NCBI GenBank assembly: GCA_023014335.1
Contig: JAECYW010000019.1
Location: forward strand, 806,001 to 870,000
DNA length: 64,000 bases
Origin: Galerina marginata
Taxonomy: Eukaryota; Basidiomycota; Agaricomycetes; Agaricales; Galerinaceae
Direction: 5' to 3'
In this document: positions 32,031-43,932 of the stretch, in pieces
Layout of the letters: each line of letters opens with the position of its first letter
How positions within the stretch are numbered: position 1 is the first letter of the stretch
Program-made: the position numbers and the translations under genes
Notes under the pieces: generated by a model
Seen by the model: the letters and a program-made list of their open reading frames with translations, nothing else
The model's database searches: none
What the model was told of the DNA's origin: nothing

Positions 32031-34899
32031 TTGCAGTTTCCTGTAGACCTAAGCAATAGGTCGTAGATAAGAGCAAGAAAGTCGTTGGCCTGGATTTTGG
32101 AACGAGGTAAGTTATACGTGCTGAATGGTGGCGGCATCCCAGGTGATTGTTCGGAATTTTGGGGACAGGAAGTCCGGCTTATGCAAGCCGGACCCATCAG
32201 TGGCTGTGTTTCTTAAGCGATCCGAGTTTCCGCAAGATCAAGCACAGGCGCTTAAGTGAGATGAATACTTTGACCTATGCCTTGACACCGTAGTTATGAC
32301 CCTGGGGCTGTACGGTTCCAGCTTCAAAGCCTCACTATGCAGTATAATTTGCGCCCCGTACTCCATCGCAACATTGAAATCATATGCATAATTATTCCGA
32401 AGGCGATGTGGAACCGTTCTTGAGCTGATGAATCATGAATGACGCATTCTGGACGTTTGTCAGTCGCTGTAGCAATCGGTCTTACTCATACACAATTAAA
32501 AATTGGTCTAGAATTTGGGGTGTGCCTCGCAAATTTATATCAGTTGATTTTCTTTTCTATCAATGTACTGGAAATTTCCCCAAGTTTGTGAAATACCAGA
32601 CGCGCATATTTGGGGAAGTTACGTACCTCATATCACAGGCATAAGTTATGAGATGGGAAAAGATAATTCTGATGACCCATAAGATACATGGCAGCCCCAA
32701 AACTAACGACGAAACTGTCGCGATACCGGCATGAAATATGAAATATCCAAGAAGTCGGAACCACGTCAACGTCAGGTTACTCCAAAGGCTCCAATTTACC
32801 AACACCGGGTACTTACCGTTTTGCAAGTCGTCCTCCTCTCTTTCGGGAAAATTTTATCAGAGTTGCAGTAATATCTAGAGCCTAAACAAAAGAGCCGTTT
32901 GTTGCGCCAGGTCTTGGTAAGTACTTAAAGCTGCAGGCAAAAACGTACCAAAAGTGATAGTTGATACAAACACGGGCGCGTGCATGGATTTTAGAAAGGT
33001 TCTTCGGTGCATGTAGCTGTAAACTGTAGGTGATCTTAAATCAAGACCGGGTTTTCTAATCATGGTTTACCACATTGTCTCTTTCACGATTTCGAAGCCT
33101 TTTCATTGCCCACCCATACAGGTCGGCATCGGTTCCCGCACTTTATTCACACCGACGTCGGCCCTTGGTGTTCGTATGTGCTGATGTCGCATTGCCCAAT
33201 AGAAATAAGCGCCTGCCACAATTGTATGCAGACCGCACGACACAAACTGACAAGAGAAGTGAGTGTCTGATCATTGTAACAAGAACTTCTCTCGAACGGA
33301 TAGCGATCGAATGTAAAATATCCTCGTGCTAGTGATCGTTGAGCCCAATTATTATTATGGCAGACGTGGCTCTGCGGAACGGCTTTGTCCCTGGCCATGG
33401 TGACTGCAAAAGACGCGGCAGATTTACGCCACTGGCATTTATTAGTGCAATGCGTATGCACTGGGCTCAGGGTCAAACATGCAGTCGGCAATCGTGTAAG
33501 TCTTCATACAGCCGCAAGTCATTGTCATGGGTGTGAAAACGAATTGAGTATTCGACGGATGCAAAATTAATAACCGCAGCGACAGACCTTCAATTCAAGC
33601 AGTTGTCGTCCTTCATTTCTATTTTTGGCATGTAGTAATAATGCGGCCGCCCCTTCTTAAGTCGTGAAACAGATCACGATTTCCCGAGTACTGTTTACTC
33701 AGTACTGTTTCCAAGTAACTCCATCGCTGTTAAAATTATGCTGTGTATCCGCGTCACCGAATAGACCTCGCAAACTTTTTTGATTTTTGACAGTTGGGGC
33801 GAAATGTGTTCAAGGATCGGAATTGATTTACAAAACCATATTATTTTGGCCACAGCAGTCAGCAGCAAGAAATTGAGAATAGCGTTGACTCCCGTCAAAA
33901 TGAAGAGGATACCGGGCTTATTTTTTCACAAAGGCAATCTTTCAAAGCCTTGGGTTTATGAGCTTTCATGTTTCATGAAAGGAACTCGGAAATCTTTCCT
34001 GATCAATTGACGGATAAATGCCCAAGGTCCGTGTGATTTGCGAATTGGTTGACGTCATGAACCGTTGCAGTTCCATGAGTCCGCTGGAGGAGGAGAGTAG
34101 CTTATTCTTCGCACTGTAGACACTTAGAGAACCAACTATGTACATGGAGAACAAACCTAAACAATTACCTCTAGAGTGCATGCGAATTCCAGGTATACTG
34201 ACTCAAGAGGGACCATGAAGCGGCCGAACCGCACAAACGAGGAGACACGAGCACAATGCGAGCTGTATCAGTGCAGACGCCACTGAATCTCGGGATGCGG
34301 CGGGAACCAGCAGTAAAGAAGACCCGGAGTGACTCATCCCGGGAGCATACAGTAGCCATGCTAGCATTGAATTTAGGATTGGCGCAGGAAGCCGACTGAG
34401 CTTGACTGATGTTCGCGCACGGATTCCGACACCTGTGGGTGATCGTTGATTATTCGCGACGTGGGCGGAACAGCCAACAAGAAAACTGCTGCCACTGCTC
34501 AGAGACTAACGTAAAGGTAGCTGTCGTTTCCAAGTAGAGGACCGAGAAGAAGCGCTCACAGATTGGGGCTGTTCAGACTCCAAAGTGTCCGCAGTTTATA
34601 TAAAGCCCTGACGGATGTTCATGATGACGGTCCACCACCAAAACACCAAACCTCCCTGCATAGCAATTTCAACGTCGCATAAGTACCCCATTTCTCCCCA
34701 GAAATTCTCCGCACCGGCCTCGCCCCCTGCTCCGTACGACATTTACAAGGGACACGAGAACCACAGGTGTCCTGCTAGGGCTCCTAGATTTCCCACGGTT
34801 ACTTCTCTCCACAGGTGTGTCCCGAAAATCATCAGCTGCGTCGTTACTGCATGATAACTTTCCTCTCACCAACCAGCAACGACGGCAGAGCCGCCAGTC
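32031..34899. other. Gene-poor region with a possible membrane-protein relic
   Basis: No complete gene is supported. On the minus strand, about 33063-32560, pieces look exon-like. A start MIRKPGLDLRSPTVYSYMHR is followed by a donor-like gtacgt. A hydrophobic block (WFRLLGYFIFHAGIATVSSL, then LPCILWVIRIIF) is followed by another gtacgt. These could be remains of a small multi-pass protein, but no full model was found. Upstream of the kinase, a tatataaa element at 34597-34604 lies 296 bases before the ATG. Confidence 0.35.
34597..34604 (+). promoter_or_regulatory. TATA-like element upstream of the MLKL-like kinase
   Basis: TATATAAA in the right orientation, 296 bases before the ATG. The distance implies a long leader or an intron in it. 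Confidence 0.35.
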
Positions 34900-37800
34900 A
34901 TGTCCCAAGAATCAAGATCCTCGCGATCACCGTCTGCGACGCCAATCAACCGAACCGTAGCGCTGCCAGATTCATCCGAAGGATCGAGTCCCCGGCTTTC
35001 TTCACCGTTAAATGGAACCACTACACCCAAAAAGACCACCGTAGCATTGCCGAGTCCTGAGGAGAGCGTATCTCCAGTGGGCGTCGGAAAACGTGTTCAT
35101 TCCTCGTCAGACTCGCTCGATGGACCACTACGACCTCTGTCAATGACCCTCACTTCTGCCCAAGGCGATTCTTCTTCCATCTCATTACCCGAGCTCTACA
35201 ACGACAAGCTGAGCTCCACATTTCGAGAACGATCGAGGTCACCAACCGGGAGAGATTCGAAAGATCGGGCTGCAGGATTACCAGCAGAAGCTGCGAGCTC
35301 CAAGTTGTCGTCTTCGTGGTGGGGAGAGGCGCCCCACGTGGCTCGTCCTTGGCAGGATGGACCAAAAAGGAAGAAAACTGTACCTCCCGATCAGGCAGTG
35401 GCTTTGGAGGAAACACGAAAAGTAAGTTCCGTTGCCGCCACCAACTACGAGGAAGACCTCAGTGGGGGATGAAATTAAAGGAGTTAAAATATCGGCTCGT
35501 CATACTGATGATGTCGGATGATATATTTTTGCCTCCGCCGATTGATCCCGCATTCCGCTTTTTGACTGCAACTGACCATCATCTTTACCTTTTTATATAG
35601 AGAGTTGCCCAAGCCATTGCATCTGCATTGGGAACGGCTGCAGATATTGCTCATGAAGCTCTTTTCGTTGGAGTTGAATTCTTTGACATGGCCCCTGTCC
35701 CAGGGTTGTCACTGGCAGCAAGGACACTCTTGAACATCTGGGATGCTGCACAGAACGTTGACGTGTGTAATTTAAACACTATCGAGTCCCATCCATTGAT
35801 CAGAATCCTGTAGATGAATCGCCTTGGGTGTCTCCGACTGACAGAACGATGCGCGGATATACTTATATCAGTTCGTGAAGAAGTGCACGAAGCAGGCGAC
35901 GCGGTCGGGGCAGAATTGGCAGCCCCATTAGCCAAATTAGAAGAGTAAGCAACCTTCCATCATGCTATTTCGACAATTCCTTCTGACTAAACCTATGGAT
36001 TTAGGGCTTACACTCATGTATATCGTTTCATGGTTAAACAAACCAACCGGCCCTGGTTGAAAAGATATCTTAAACGTGATGAGATCCTGAAAGATATTGC
36101 CTTCTGTGATTCGATGCTCCGCGACGCGCTCGGATTATTTGGGGTAAGCCTTGTTTCCTCCTTGTTGTGATGCCCTCTTCTAATGCAGCTTACCACCAGA
36201 TTTCGATACAAATCCGAATTCTGAGGCAGGTCCAAGAAACTGAGAAACGCAGAGAGCGAGAAACGAGCTCCGTGCTTAATGCCATCCTTGCAGGGCGCCT
36301 ACCTCCCCCAACACCGGATTTAAAAATGGTCGTCGGGTCTGAAATGGATGTTGCGTCTTCAGGCTATTCGTCTGAAACTGTGACCCAATTCGCAACTACG
36401 ACGAGCGCGCTAGGCTTGATCGACAACGGGACTACAACACCCAAGCAAGAAATGCCATCGTCCGAGATTTTGCCTACACTTGCGAATATACACACGATCC
36501 AAAATTCCCTGGATGCAGCACGCGACCTTGGCGATTTGCGTCAGCTCATGCGTGCCGCCCTGCAAACGAGTAGCGATGCGGAAATGCTCGAGGTACTCCA
36601 AATCGGGAGACAGGAAATGCCAGATGCGATTAAGACCCTCCAACGCGCTCTCGAACGTCTAGCCGAACGGGAGACAGATGGGTTTGAAGCGATCCCTGCG
36701 AAGGGCATCGTACTAGGGAAGATTGTCACAAGAGTTGCTGAGAGTCCGGACGACACCCGAAAGCGATCAGAAACGATCATCAGCATCGAGAGCACGAGTA
36801 GCTCAGGCACCAGTGGGAGTGTTGGGAGTAGCACTGAAACAAGGAAGAGAGATACCCTTGACTGGGAGTTCATTGAGACCGGAATCGATGCCTTGAGGAG
36901 AATGAGCCGAGGTGTCGAAACTTCTGTCCCTAGTTGGACCATCACGAAGTGAATAATTTATCTTAATGTTTACTTCGAGGCTGACAGGTACAATTAATTT
37001 TACAGATATGAGGTCGATCGCGATGAAAAGATTGGCGTCGGGTTCTTCTCTGACGTCTATAAAGGCACATGGCGTGGACGAACGGTAGCCATCAAAGTCC
37101 TGGCAGAATCGACGCCTCGGAAGCTCTTCGTGCGCGAAATTGGTATCTGGAAGGCCTTACGTCACCCAAACGTTCTGCCTCTGTATGGCGCAAGCAGTGC
37201 AACTGGAGATCCGCCTTGGTTCTTCGTCAGTCCTTACCTGAAGAACGGAACACTGGCTGAACATTTAAGGCGTGTCGAACTCGAAGAGCGGCCTCCTGGG
37301 CTAGGAATTGGATCTGGCGCTAGTCATGTGGCAGCATCCATAACTCCCCGCAGCCAAGGCGGTAGAGCGACTACTCTGCCATCTCCATGGATCGGATTGC
37401 AATCCCCTAGCTCCTCTTCCAAGAGCCTTACACCGCCAGGTCTAACAAAACGGCCTTTACCTGTCGATAATAATGAAGTCCAACGTGAATGGGACCTCTT
37501 TCGACTTATGCACGAAATCGCGAAGGGCATGGAATATCTGCATGGCGAAGGTGTTCTACACGGTGATCTCAAGGCTTCAAATGTATTGGTTGACAATCGG
37601 TATAGATGTGTAATTTCCGATTTTGGACAGAGTGAAATGAAGAGTGAAGCATTCAGGATTAGCGGAACCCCTCCTCCCCGTACGTCGGCGTCCTTCCTAT
37701 GGAATGCTTGATCAAATTTACTTTACTAGATGGTACCCTTCGTTGGCAATCACCAGAATTCATGGCCGGTCGTAGTCAACTCACCCCTGAGGTCGACGTG

Positions 37801-39543
37801 TGGGCTTTCTCGATTTCCTGCGTCGAGATTCTGACGATGGGAAGGATGCCCTGGCCATTCATGGATGACAATGCAGTTCGTCATTTCGTGCTAAGTGCGT
37901 AAAATCAGACTGTTTCTGCAGGACGGTGTCTAAGTGCGCAACAGAGGAAAATACGCGACCTCCGATTCCAAAGTTCTCGCGATTCAACACGCCAGGTCTA
38001 CAGGATATTCTGCGCGCGTGTTGGCAAGCAAAACCCGAACAGAGACCTACATTTACAAAAATCGCCCGTGATCTCAAATTATTACGAAAGGGATTCGGAC
38101 ATGATGCAGTTGAATCTCCAAGACTCCCATCCATGGATGACATCCCAGAACAGACTACCTCTCCTTCACCTGACATGAGACCAATTGATCTTCCTTCCTT
38201 TCTCCAGGGTGCAATGCCTCGTAAGTCTTAAAACTTAACTTATACACCCACGTCCGTTCGCATCTAATTCTACCACAGCAGCTGATATCTTGGTCGGCTC
38301 CCTTGACTCGAATGGCACTTATCATACCGCCCGAGAAGGGTCCCAAACTCCCGAACAGGCTCACCCACATCAAGAAAGTACCGTGGTGACTGCAGGAATG
38401 AAAATGCCCGAGCCAGTAATCTTTACTCCTGGTCCTTCCAGCCGGAGCTCATCCGTTCTCGTGCCGTCGATTCATTCCGAAGATCACATCGATGTCATTG
38501 ATATGGGCTACGAATCCCCTCCTCCGCTGGACGAGAGAGCAGCGGATATGAAGAACGAAATGCGGTACCGATTGTTGCTCACCCACGAGTTTCATCCTTC
38601 TCGTATGTAACTACAACATCCCGACTGCTTAACGAAACTGAATTTCGATTTCAGTTACTCTACCACTTTGGGACCCTTCACCTATTGAAATCGGCGCGGT
38701 TGGATATTTGTGTAAGCCCAAAGGAAATTTTGTAACCTTGTTCAACGCGTACGATCCTCGAAAATCCGACCATCCTGGGATCCAGTCACTGCCTTCTATT
38801 CATGGTTATGGTGATGTGAAAGACGATGTACAACACCTTCCGAAGAAGACTGTAACGCAAAAAGCATTGGACATGATTGGTTCCTTGGCATTCCGCAATT
38901 CCTCGTACGTGATAACCGCGTTATCTTTTTTTCTGTGTCAATAATATCTTCGTTTGAAGAGCGAGCATTGTTAGACGCCACCCCTTCCCTTTGACAGCTG
39001 GTCACAAGGCAGCATACCTTTACACCGAAGTCACCGAATACCGGTATATGATATCATTGGACGCACCCAAGAAATGGTTTCAATCAAATGTAGACGCGAT
39101 CATGAGCATTTACGGATACAGACATCACATTCACAAGGAGGACCTCTTTCTCGGTATGCCTATCTTTGCTCGTCGGGGTATAATGAATCTCAGTCTATTT
39201 ATTAGTGATTGGAACTCTACGAACACCAAATTATGCTATTCTAGTGAGCCATAGACATCCTAATGGACATGTGCGTCCAATTTCATGTCCTTTTCAATTG
39301 TTCTGGCTCATTAACGATTGTTCGATGAAGGCGCGCTTCAACGTGTATGCGAATCCGCAAATCGGACAACCATGGGGCACATTTACTACGGACACAGAAG
39401 TATCGCAAGGTCCATCATATGAAGAACCTAGTGAAATTCCTCTGACCGCAAGCAAAGTTTCCATGCACGGTGGACCTTGGGATGCTGTTTTGCTGGCCCG
39501 GTTGCGTTTCAAACCCGACATTCTCGAACCTACATCCAAGTGA
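34900..39543 (+). CDS. MLKL-like protein: Cbl-N/MLKL helical bundle, TKL-type kinase and unnamed C-terminal domain, 1282 aa
   Basis: Thirteen exons fit: 34900-35421, 35601-35762, 35814-35944, 36005-36143, 36200-36948, 37006-37679, 37730-37894, 37945-38220, 38279-38602, 38655-38904, 38975-39153, 39206-39270 and 39331-39543. They sum to 3849 nt (1283 codons). Residues 1-174 are Ser/Pro-rich. Residues about 175-345 form helices with LRLTERCADILISVREEV, KRYLKRDEILKDIAFCDSML and LGLFGISIQIRI, a pattern I know from the fungal MLKL_NTD/Cbl-N-like bundle. The kinase domain spans about 569-897: glycine loop GVGFFSDVYKG, VAIK lysine, HGDLKASN, DFG, SPE and a final RPTF. It keeps the catalytic Lys and both Asp; HRD is HGD. 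About 70 Ser/Pro-rich residues are inserted before helix E. Residues about 1035-1282 form a separate domain (AGHKAAYLYTE, PWGTFTTDTEVSQGPSYEEP, LLARLRFKPD) seen in basidiomycete relatives but without a name. In animals the bundle permeabilises membranes after kinase-driven release; in fungi this is untested. Confidence 0.85.
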
Positions 39544-39712
39544 AGGTTCATTTCAAACATTACTTTGTGATGGACATGGCATCTTTCCAATTCCAATACA
39601 TCATTTTGTTCACACAACTTTACCACTTCTCCATTCTCTTTGTAGTATACTTGGCCATATTTTAGTTGGCCATATTTAAACTAATGTATCTTCTAATGTT
39701 TTTAAGAATGTC

Positions 39713-39753
39713 ACTCGCAGGCAATTTACTCCAAAAAGTAGACACCTGCGAGT
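39713..39753 (+). terminator. Hairpin in the 3' flank of the kinase gene
   Basis: actcgcagg and cctgcgagt are exact reverse complements 23 bases apart, followed by a T-rich run. They lie about 170 bases after the stop codon. A role in 3' processing is inference. Confidence 0.35.
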
Positions 39754-41605
39754 TTTTCTTTCTAGTACGCCGCGCTACAGCTCTCAATGACGAAAATATG
39801 TGAATCTAATATTCGACTGCTCTATATATTACAGTCGCACCAAATGCAAGCCGAACCGCCACCGATCACGCCGATTGTGCCATGCTCCTTTCGAGGTTGC
39901 GACTGCTTGAGGCTTCTTTAAATACCTAGGCTTGATGGTTTTTCCTTCCTTAAACTTAAATCCATTATTCACCTTCGTTTCTCATCAAGTTTGGGCGCAA
40001 CGTGCGTAAAAGAGAGAGAAGAACAAATTGCCCAGACCAGATGACGTGCCGCTGCTTGCCACGAAAGACGAGTTAAAAGAAGAAAACAACCCCTCGGAAA
40101 TCGTGCCTGTGGTGGTTTGGGTAAGCACTTGAGGTTGACGTAGCCTTCCTGATGATCAAAGCCCTTAAATCCGCTGCAACACAATTCTTACCTCGCTAAT
40201 TCAGGCGTTCCTATCTTTCAGGACTCTTTTTTCCAAGGTCTAATTTTGCTTGATATTTGAAATCAGCCATCTTAAAGCTACTGGCAGGAACCTCCTAAGA
40301 TCTTCCGCGGTTTGCGATGGGTTTCGTGCTTTTGGACTACAATTCACATTGACCCTGGTGTAAGGCATTCCCATGCGATTGGATTCATAAACGGACCGAA
40401 TGCCAATTCCTTGAGCCGAGGAGGTGTGCTCATTATGGTACGAGACTCTCGCGAAGTCCACGTCAAAGTTTCTGTTTTAGTGGCGGAGGCCTATACACGC
40501 GTCAATCGTCATGATTTATAGTCGTTGATTGTCTGCTGCGGTGGGGTAGGAAAACTACGTTTCCAAGAGATCAGATATCAGGTGAGCACTGACAATGCAC
40601 CCGTTCTATTTACCATTGAATATGAGTGCTTGTCCCGAAGTACCCATTTAGACGCGAACACCTTGGGGATGGTATACCGCACCGAGCGACTTTTTTTTGG
40701 CAAGCCAGCCTATGATTTGGTAAACTCGTTTTGCGCATGCTTGAGAGCTCTAGCTGCACTAATTTTTGATTTCTTAACAAAGCGCAGCCAAGAGTGTGAT
40801 AATCTGCGGTTTACTATGCCAGAAAGTCAGGCTTGTCTGCTTTCTGACGTCACTCTCTCTAGCATTCTGCTTGGTCGTCCATTCGACGAAGGTGGAACTA
40901 AAACGCGTGCTCCACTCGCTATCGGTCATTGAGCTGCTTGTCCTCGTACTCCCATGCGGACCAACCTATACTGAGTTCGCGACATTACGCACGATATTAT
41001 AATAGTGTCCACTGCCAGTGTTGCGCCAAGATTTTGAATTGTCTAATTCGATATTCCCCGAGATACTTACTTTCCTCTCTCTCGAGTGAGCAAGGATGTT
41101 TCTTGGGATGTTTACACCTTTTGGTTGCCAGGAATGGAAAAACCTCGGTCATCCGAAGTTTCTCCTGGATGACTGAAGTTATGCTTGAGCGTTGAAAGGT
41201 AAGAATATTGACATCCTATCCTTTTGCTGTCTGAATCTCTGGCAAGGTTTTGCGAGAGCCCGTCCAAGGCGCATTGGACAACGACTTAGGAGCCGGATTG
41301 CGTAGCCGGTCAAGATCGTAACCAGCAGCCTTATAAGCTACACGGACGCACCGGCTTGCAAATAAGCCTTACCGCCGGACGAAATTGGACTGCCACGAGT
41401 AATTTGGGATCTATTTTAACCCGCCGGACCGTCGTCATTAAACTGCGACCAGTGTATTTGATGTTCGCTGTAAAGTTTTGCGGATCTGTTTTCAGGCCCA
41501 ACGACACATCACAAAGGGTTTCGAATCTCGCATGATTCCGTTAACTCCCCGAGGAAGGACTTGTCCTAAAATGCTATATTGGAAATCACCTCGCTCATCA
41601 AAAAG

Positions 41606-41613
41606 TATATAAA
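41606..41613 (+). promoter_or_regulatory. TATA box of the WOPR gene
   Basis: TATATAAA, 44 bases before the ATG at 41657, which supports that start codon and a short leader. Confidence 0.5.
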
Positions 41614-41656
41614 CTCGAAGCAGCCAGAACTGCGTCACTGGCAGATCGTCGACAAA

Positions 41657-42817
41657 ATGTACTCTCCGTCACCCCGCTCTTATGGCCTCATAAAAGACAG
41701 CGCTGTAACCCACCCTTCACTTCGTATGCGCTTTCATTCTCTTCACATTCTTGCATGGCTTATACTTTCCACAGATATTCGGGATGTTCATGACGCTCAT
41801 ATTGTCCTTGAGGCAGTTAGGCTCAATATATTACCTTTACTTAAACGTCGTCTCCTGGCGAGTGAAAGAGACGAGCTAAAAAGCGGCCACGTTTACGTCT
41901 GGGAAGAGGCCCAAGATGACGGGGGTCTTCTTCGATGGACAGATGGCAGAAGATGGTGGGTAACACATACTTATTCGTACTGTGCATGTTTTGATATCCA
42001 GTCATAATCCTATAGGTCACAGAGTAGGATGAGGGGCGACTATCTGTTTTACGAAGAAAAGATAGAGACAACGCAGGAGGAAAGAGACGCAAAAGCCGCA
42101 CGCAGGTATATTTTTTGCGCCTGAATCAGTTTAATGCCTGGTCTCATAAACGTTGCTACTTTACTCAGAGCCCGACGAGCGTCAGACCCCACGGCAATTG
42201 TGCCTCCTCCAGTCAGGAGAAAGGACCGACCATCAAAGCCTAACGGCCTCACAAAACAAACATACTCTGTTACAGTAAACCTCCCAGGGTCCTCAGAGCC
42301 TCGAAAATGGCATGTTGTCGCCTACTTTTCGGTTCGTAAAAGAACTATATCGGTTGTCGTTTGATTTTTAATTGTCGTGTCATAAATCTAGGGCGAAGAT
42401 TATGCCCGACTTCCTGTGATCGAAAATTATGCTTACCTTCGGAACGTCCACGCTCCGAATGGTGTTTTCTTCAGTAACAAAGTTCTATGTTCCAGGACCG
42501 ATAGATTCGCGTCATATTCGGATGAGAGCGAACCGCACGAAGATGCGTATCGCTCTGGGCCAGTGCACGAATACCCCACATCTCCAACATTTTCATCCCC
42601 CCCTTCACCTTTGACCTCGTCTATTTACTCTCCACCCTTATCCCCACAATCATCGAACACGCCAAGGATATCACTCCCACCGATATCTTCTCTCGGGTCC
42701 TACGGAAAGCGCCCTCATCTTCCACATCTTCAAAGTAGTCCGGTCTACCCTACTCATTATGCCCCACTTTCTTCCGAAGATCGTCGTGCCCTCCAAAAGC
42801 TCAAAGTTGTCCTATGA
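41657..42817 (+). CDS. WOPR (Gti1/Pac2 family) transcription factor, 308 aa
   Basis: Five exons, 41657-41723, 41775-41955, 42016-42105, 42169-42331 and 42392-42817, sum to 927 nt (309 codons). The first WOPR half is clear: DVHDAHIVLEAVRLNILP, then RLLASERDELKSGHVYVWEE, then RWTDGRRWSQSRMRGDYLFY. The second half has LTKQTYSVTVN followed by PRKWHVVAYFSGEDYARLPV. The two halves together form one DNA-binding fold. The rest, from about residue 190, is Ser/Pro-rich and disordered, as usual for the family. Relatives (Gti1, Pac2, Wor1, Ryp1) are nuclear switches for nutrient response and morphology; which role applies here cannot be told. A TATA box lies 44 bases upstream. The short first intron lies in frame, so its retention would not create a stop; the splice is chosen because it restores the family spacing. 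Confidence 0.9.
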
Positions 42818-43932
42818 TAGGTCGACGAGCAAGGTGATAATGAGACCATAAGTTATTTTACATACTGTATACGGACGATTTGCTCTTCGTTGGACCGCGG
42901 TGTCTATCTTTGGGAAGTCAACAGGATTGAACTTGAACAGATAGACTTGTATTCATTTATTTAGGTGTACCACAACCACAAGTGTTCCTCTCTTAACCGA
43001 GGGACAAAAAATTCTTGCTTAAAGACTTGGGAGTCCAAAGACGGGATTCAAGCCAATACCACTACGTTATTGTACGGTTTTTTATCGCTGCCTCCTCGGA
43101 AAATGATATTTTCAATTGTGAAATTGATCTCGAGGGTCAAAAGAAGCAATTAAGGTCTTTCGACGTTTAAGTCCGTGATTCATGGCAGGGAAATTCCCTA
43201 GACTCGAATATTTCCACCTGGAAGGACTGCGCGGCGGGTATTCTTAGACACCATGTAATGCCATGAATTACTTGGGTTATGTCCGACGATGGCCCGAGAA
43301 TTGTTTGTCGAATGGTTAAGGAAACATAAGTAGATGCAAGGGAGCTTAACAGCCGAATATCTCAGGAGGCGTAGCTTATTTTCAGAATATGTATGCCCGA
43401 TCGATCAATTTTTTCGCATATCGTCTTGCGGGCCTACAGAAAGGCTGACGCGGTCCGTTCAACTGGCCATTCCCAATACAGACCAAGCAAGTTGCCAAGC
43501 ACACCATGCACCGTGTCCGCTGGAATTCAGCGCTTTTAGCTATCACCCTCCACGGTCCGTTCCAGCCGCCAATGAGGCAATTCTTAGCTCTAGAGTTGCA
43601 CGCCGGTTGGATACCTTTGTCCTGGTTTGAGAGTCGGAGACAGGGGTGGCGCCGCATATATATCCTCCTTTTTGGTCGACGATCATGAGCGCTGAAAACA
43701 GCCCACGCTACGGAGGAATCGGATTTACCAAAGGAGAAGCAAGAACAATTATAGATATAGGGAGAACGATGCTGTAGAGAAACAGATGGAGTTCAACTTC
43801 AGCAGGATTATCCGCCAGTCACGTGATATGTGACACTTCGTGAAGCAGAATCACGTTCCGATAAGTGTCCTCCCTTTCACCGTGATCCTAACCCTTCTCA
43901 ATCTTCATCTAGTGGTTACACTGTCGAACAGA
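42818..43932. other. Intergenic region
   Basis: It holds the 3' flank of the WOPR gene and the promoter of DML1. Open frames near 43334-43688 overlap on both strands and show no known motif or splice continuity. Nothing else is visible. Confidence 0.4.

Larger units (their letters stand above)
39544..41656. other. Long intergenic region upstream of the WOPR gene
   Basis: Just after the kinase stop, an inverted repeat at 39713-39753 may mark its 3' end. From about 40200 to 41600 there are only short frames with no recognisable motif. A long upstream region is common for master regulators of this class. A tatataaa element sits at 41606-41613. Confidence 0.4.

Noticed and set aside
41510..41535. 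gggtttcgaatctcgc as a tRNA B-box
   Set aside because: No matching A-box or cloverleaf could be drawn at the proper distance. No tRNA or rRNA gene was recognised anywhere in the window.
43334..43688. Overlapping frames on both strands near 43.5 kb
   Set aside because: There is no recognisable motif, and the frames lie in the expected promoter region of DML1.
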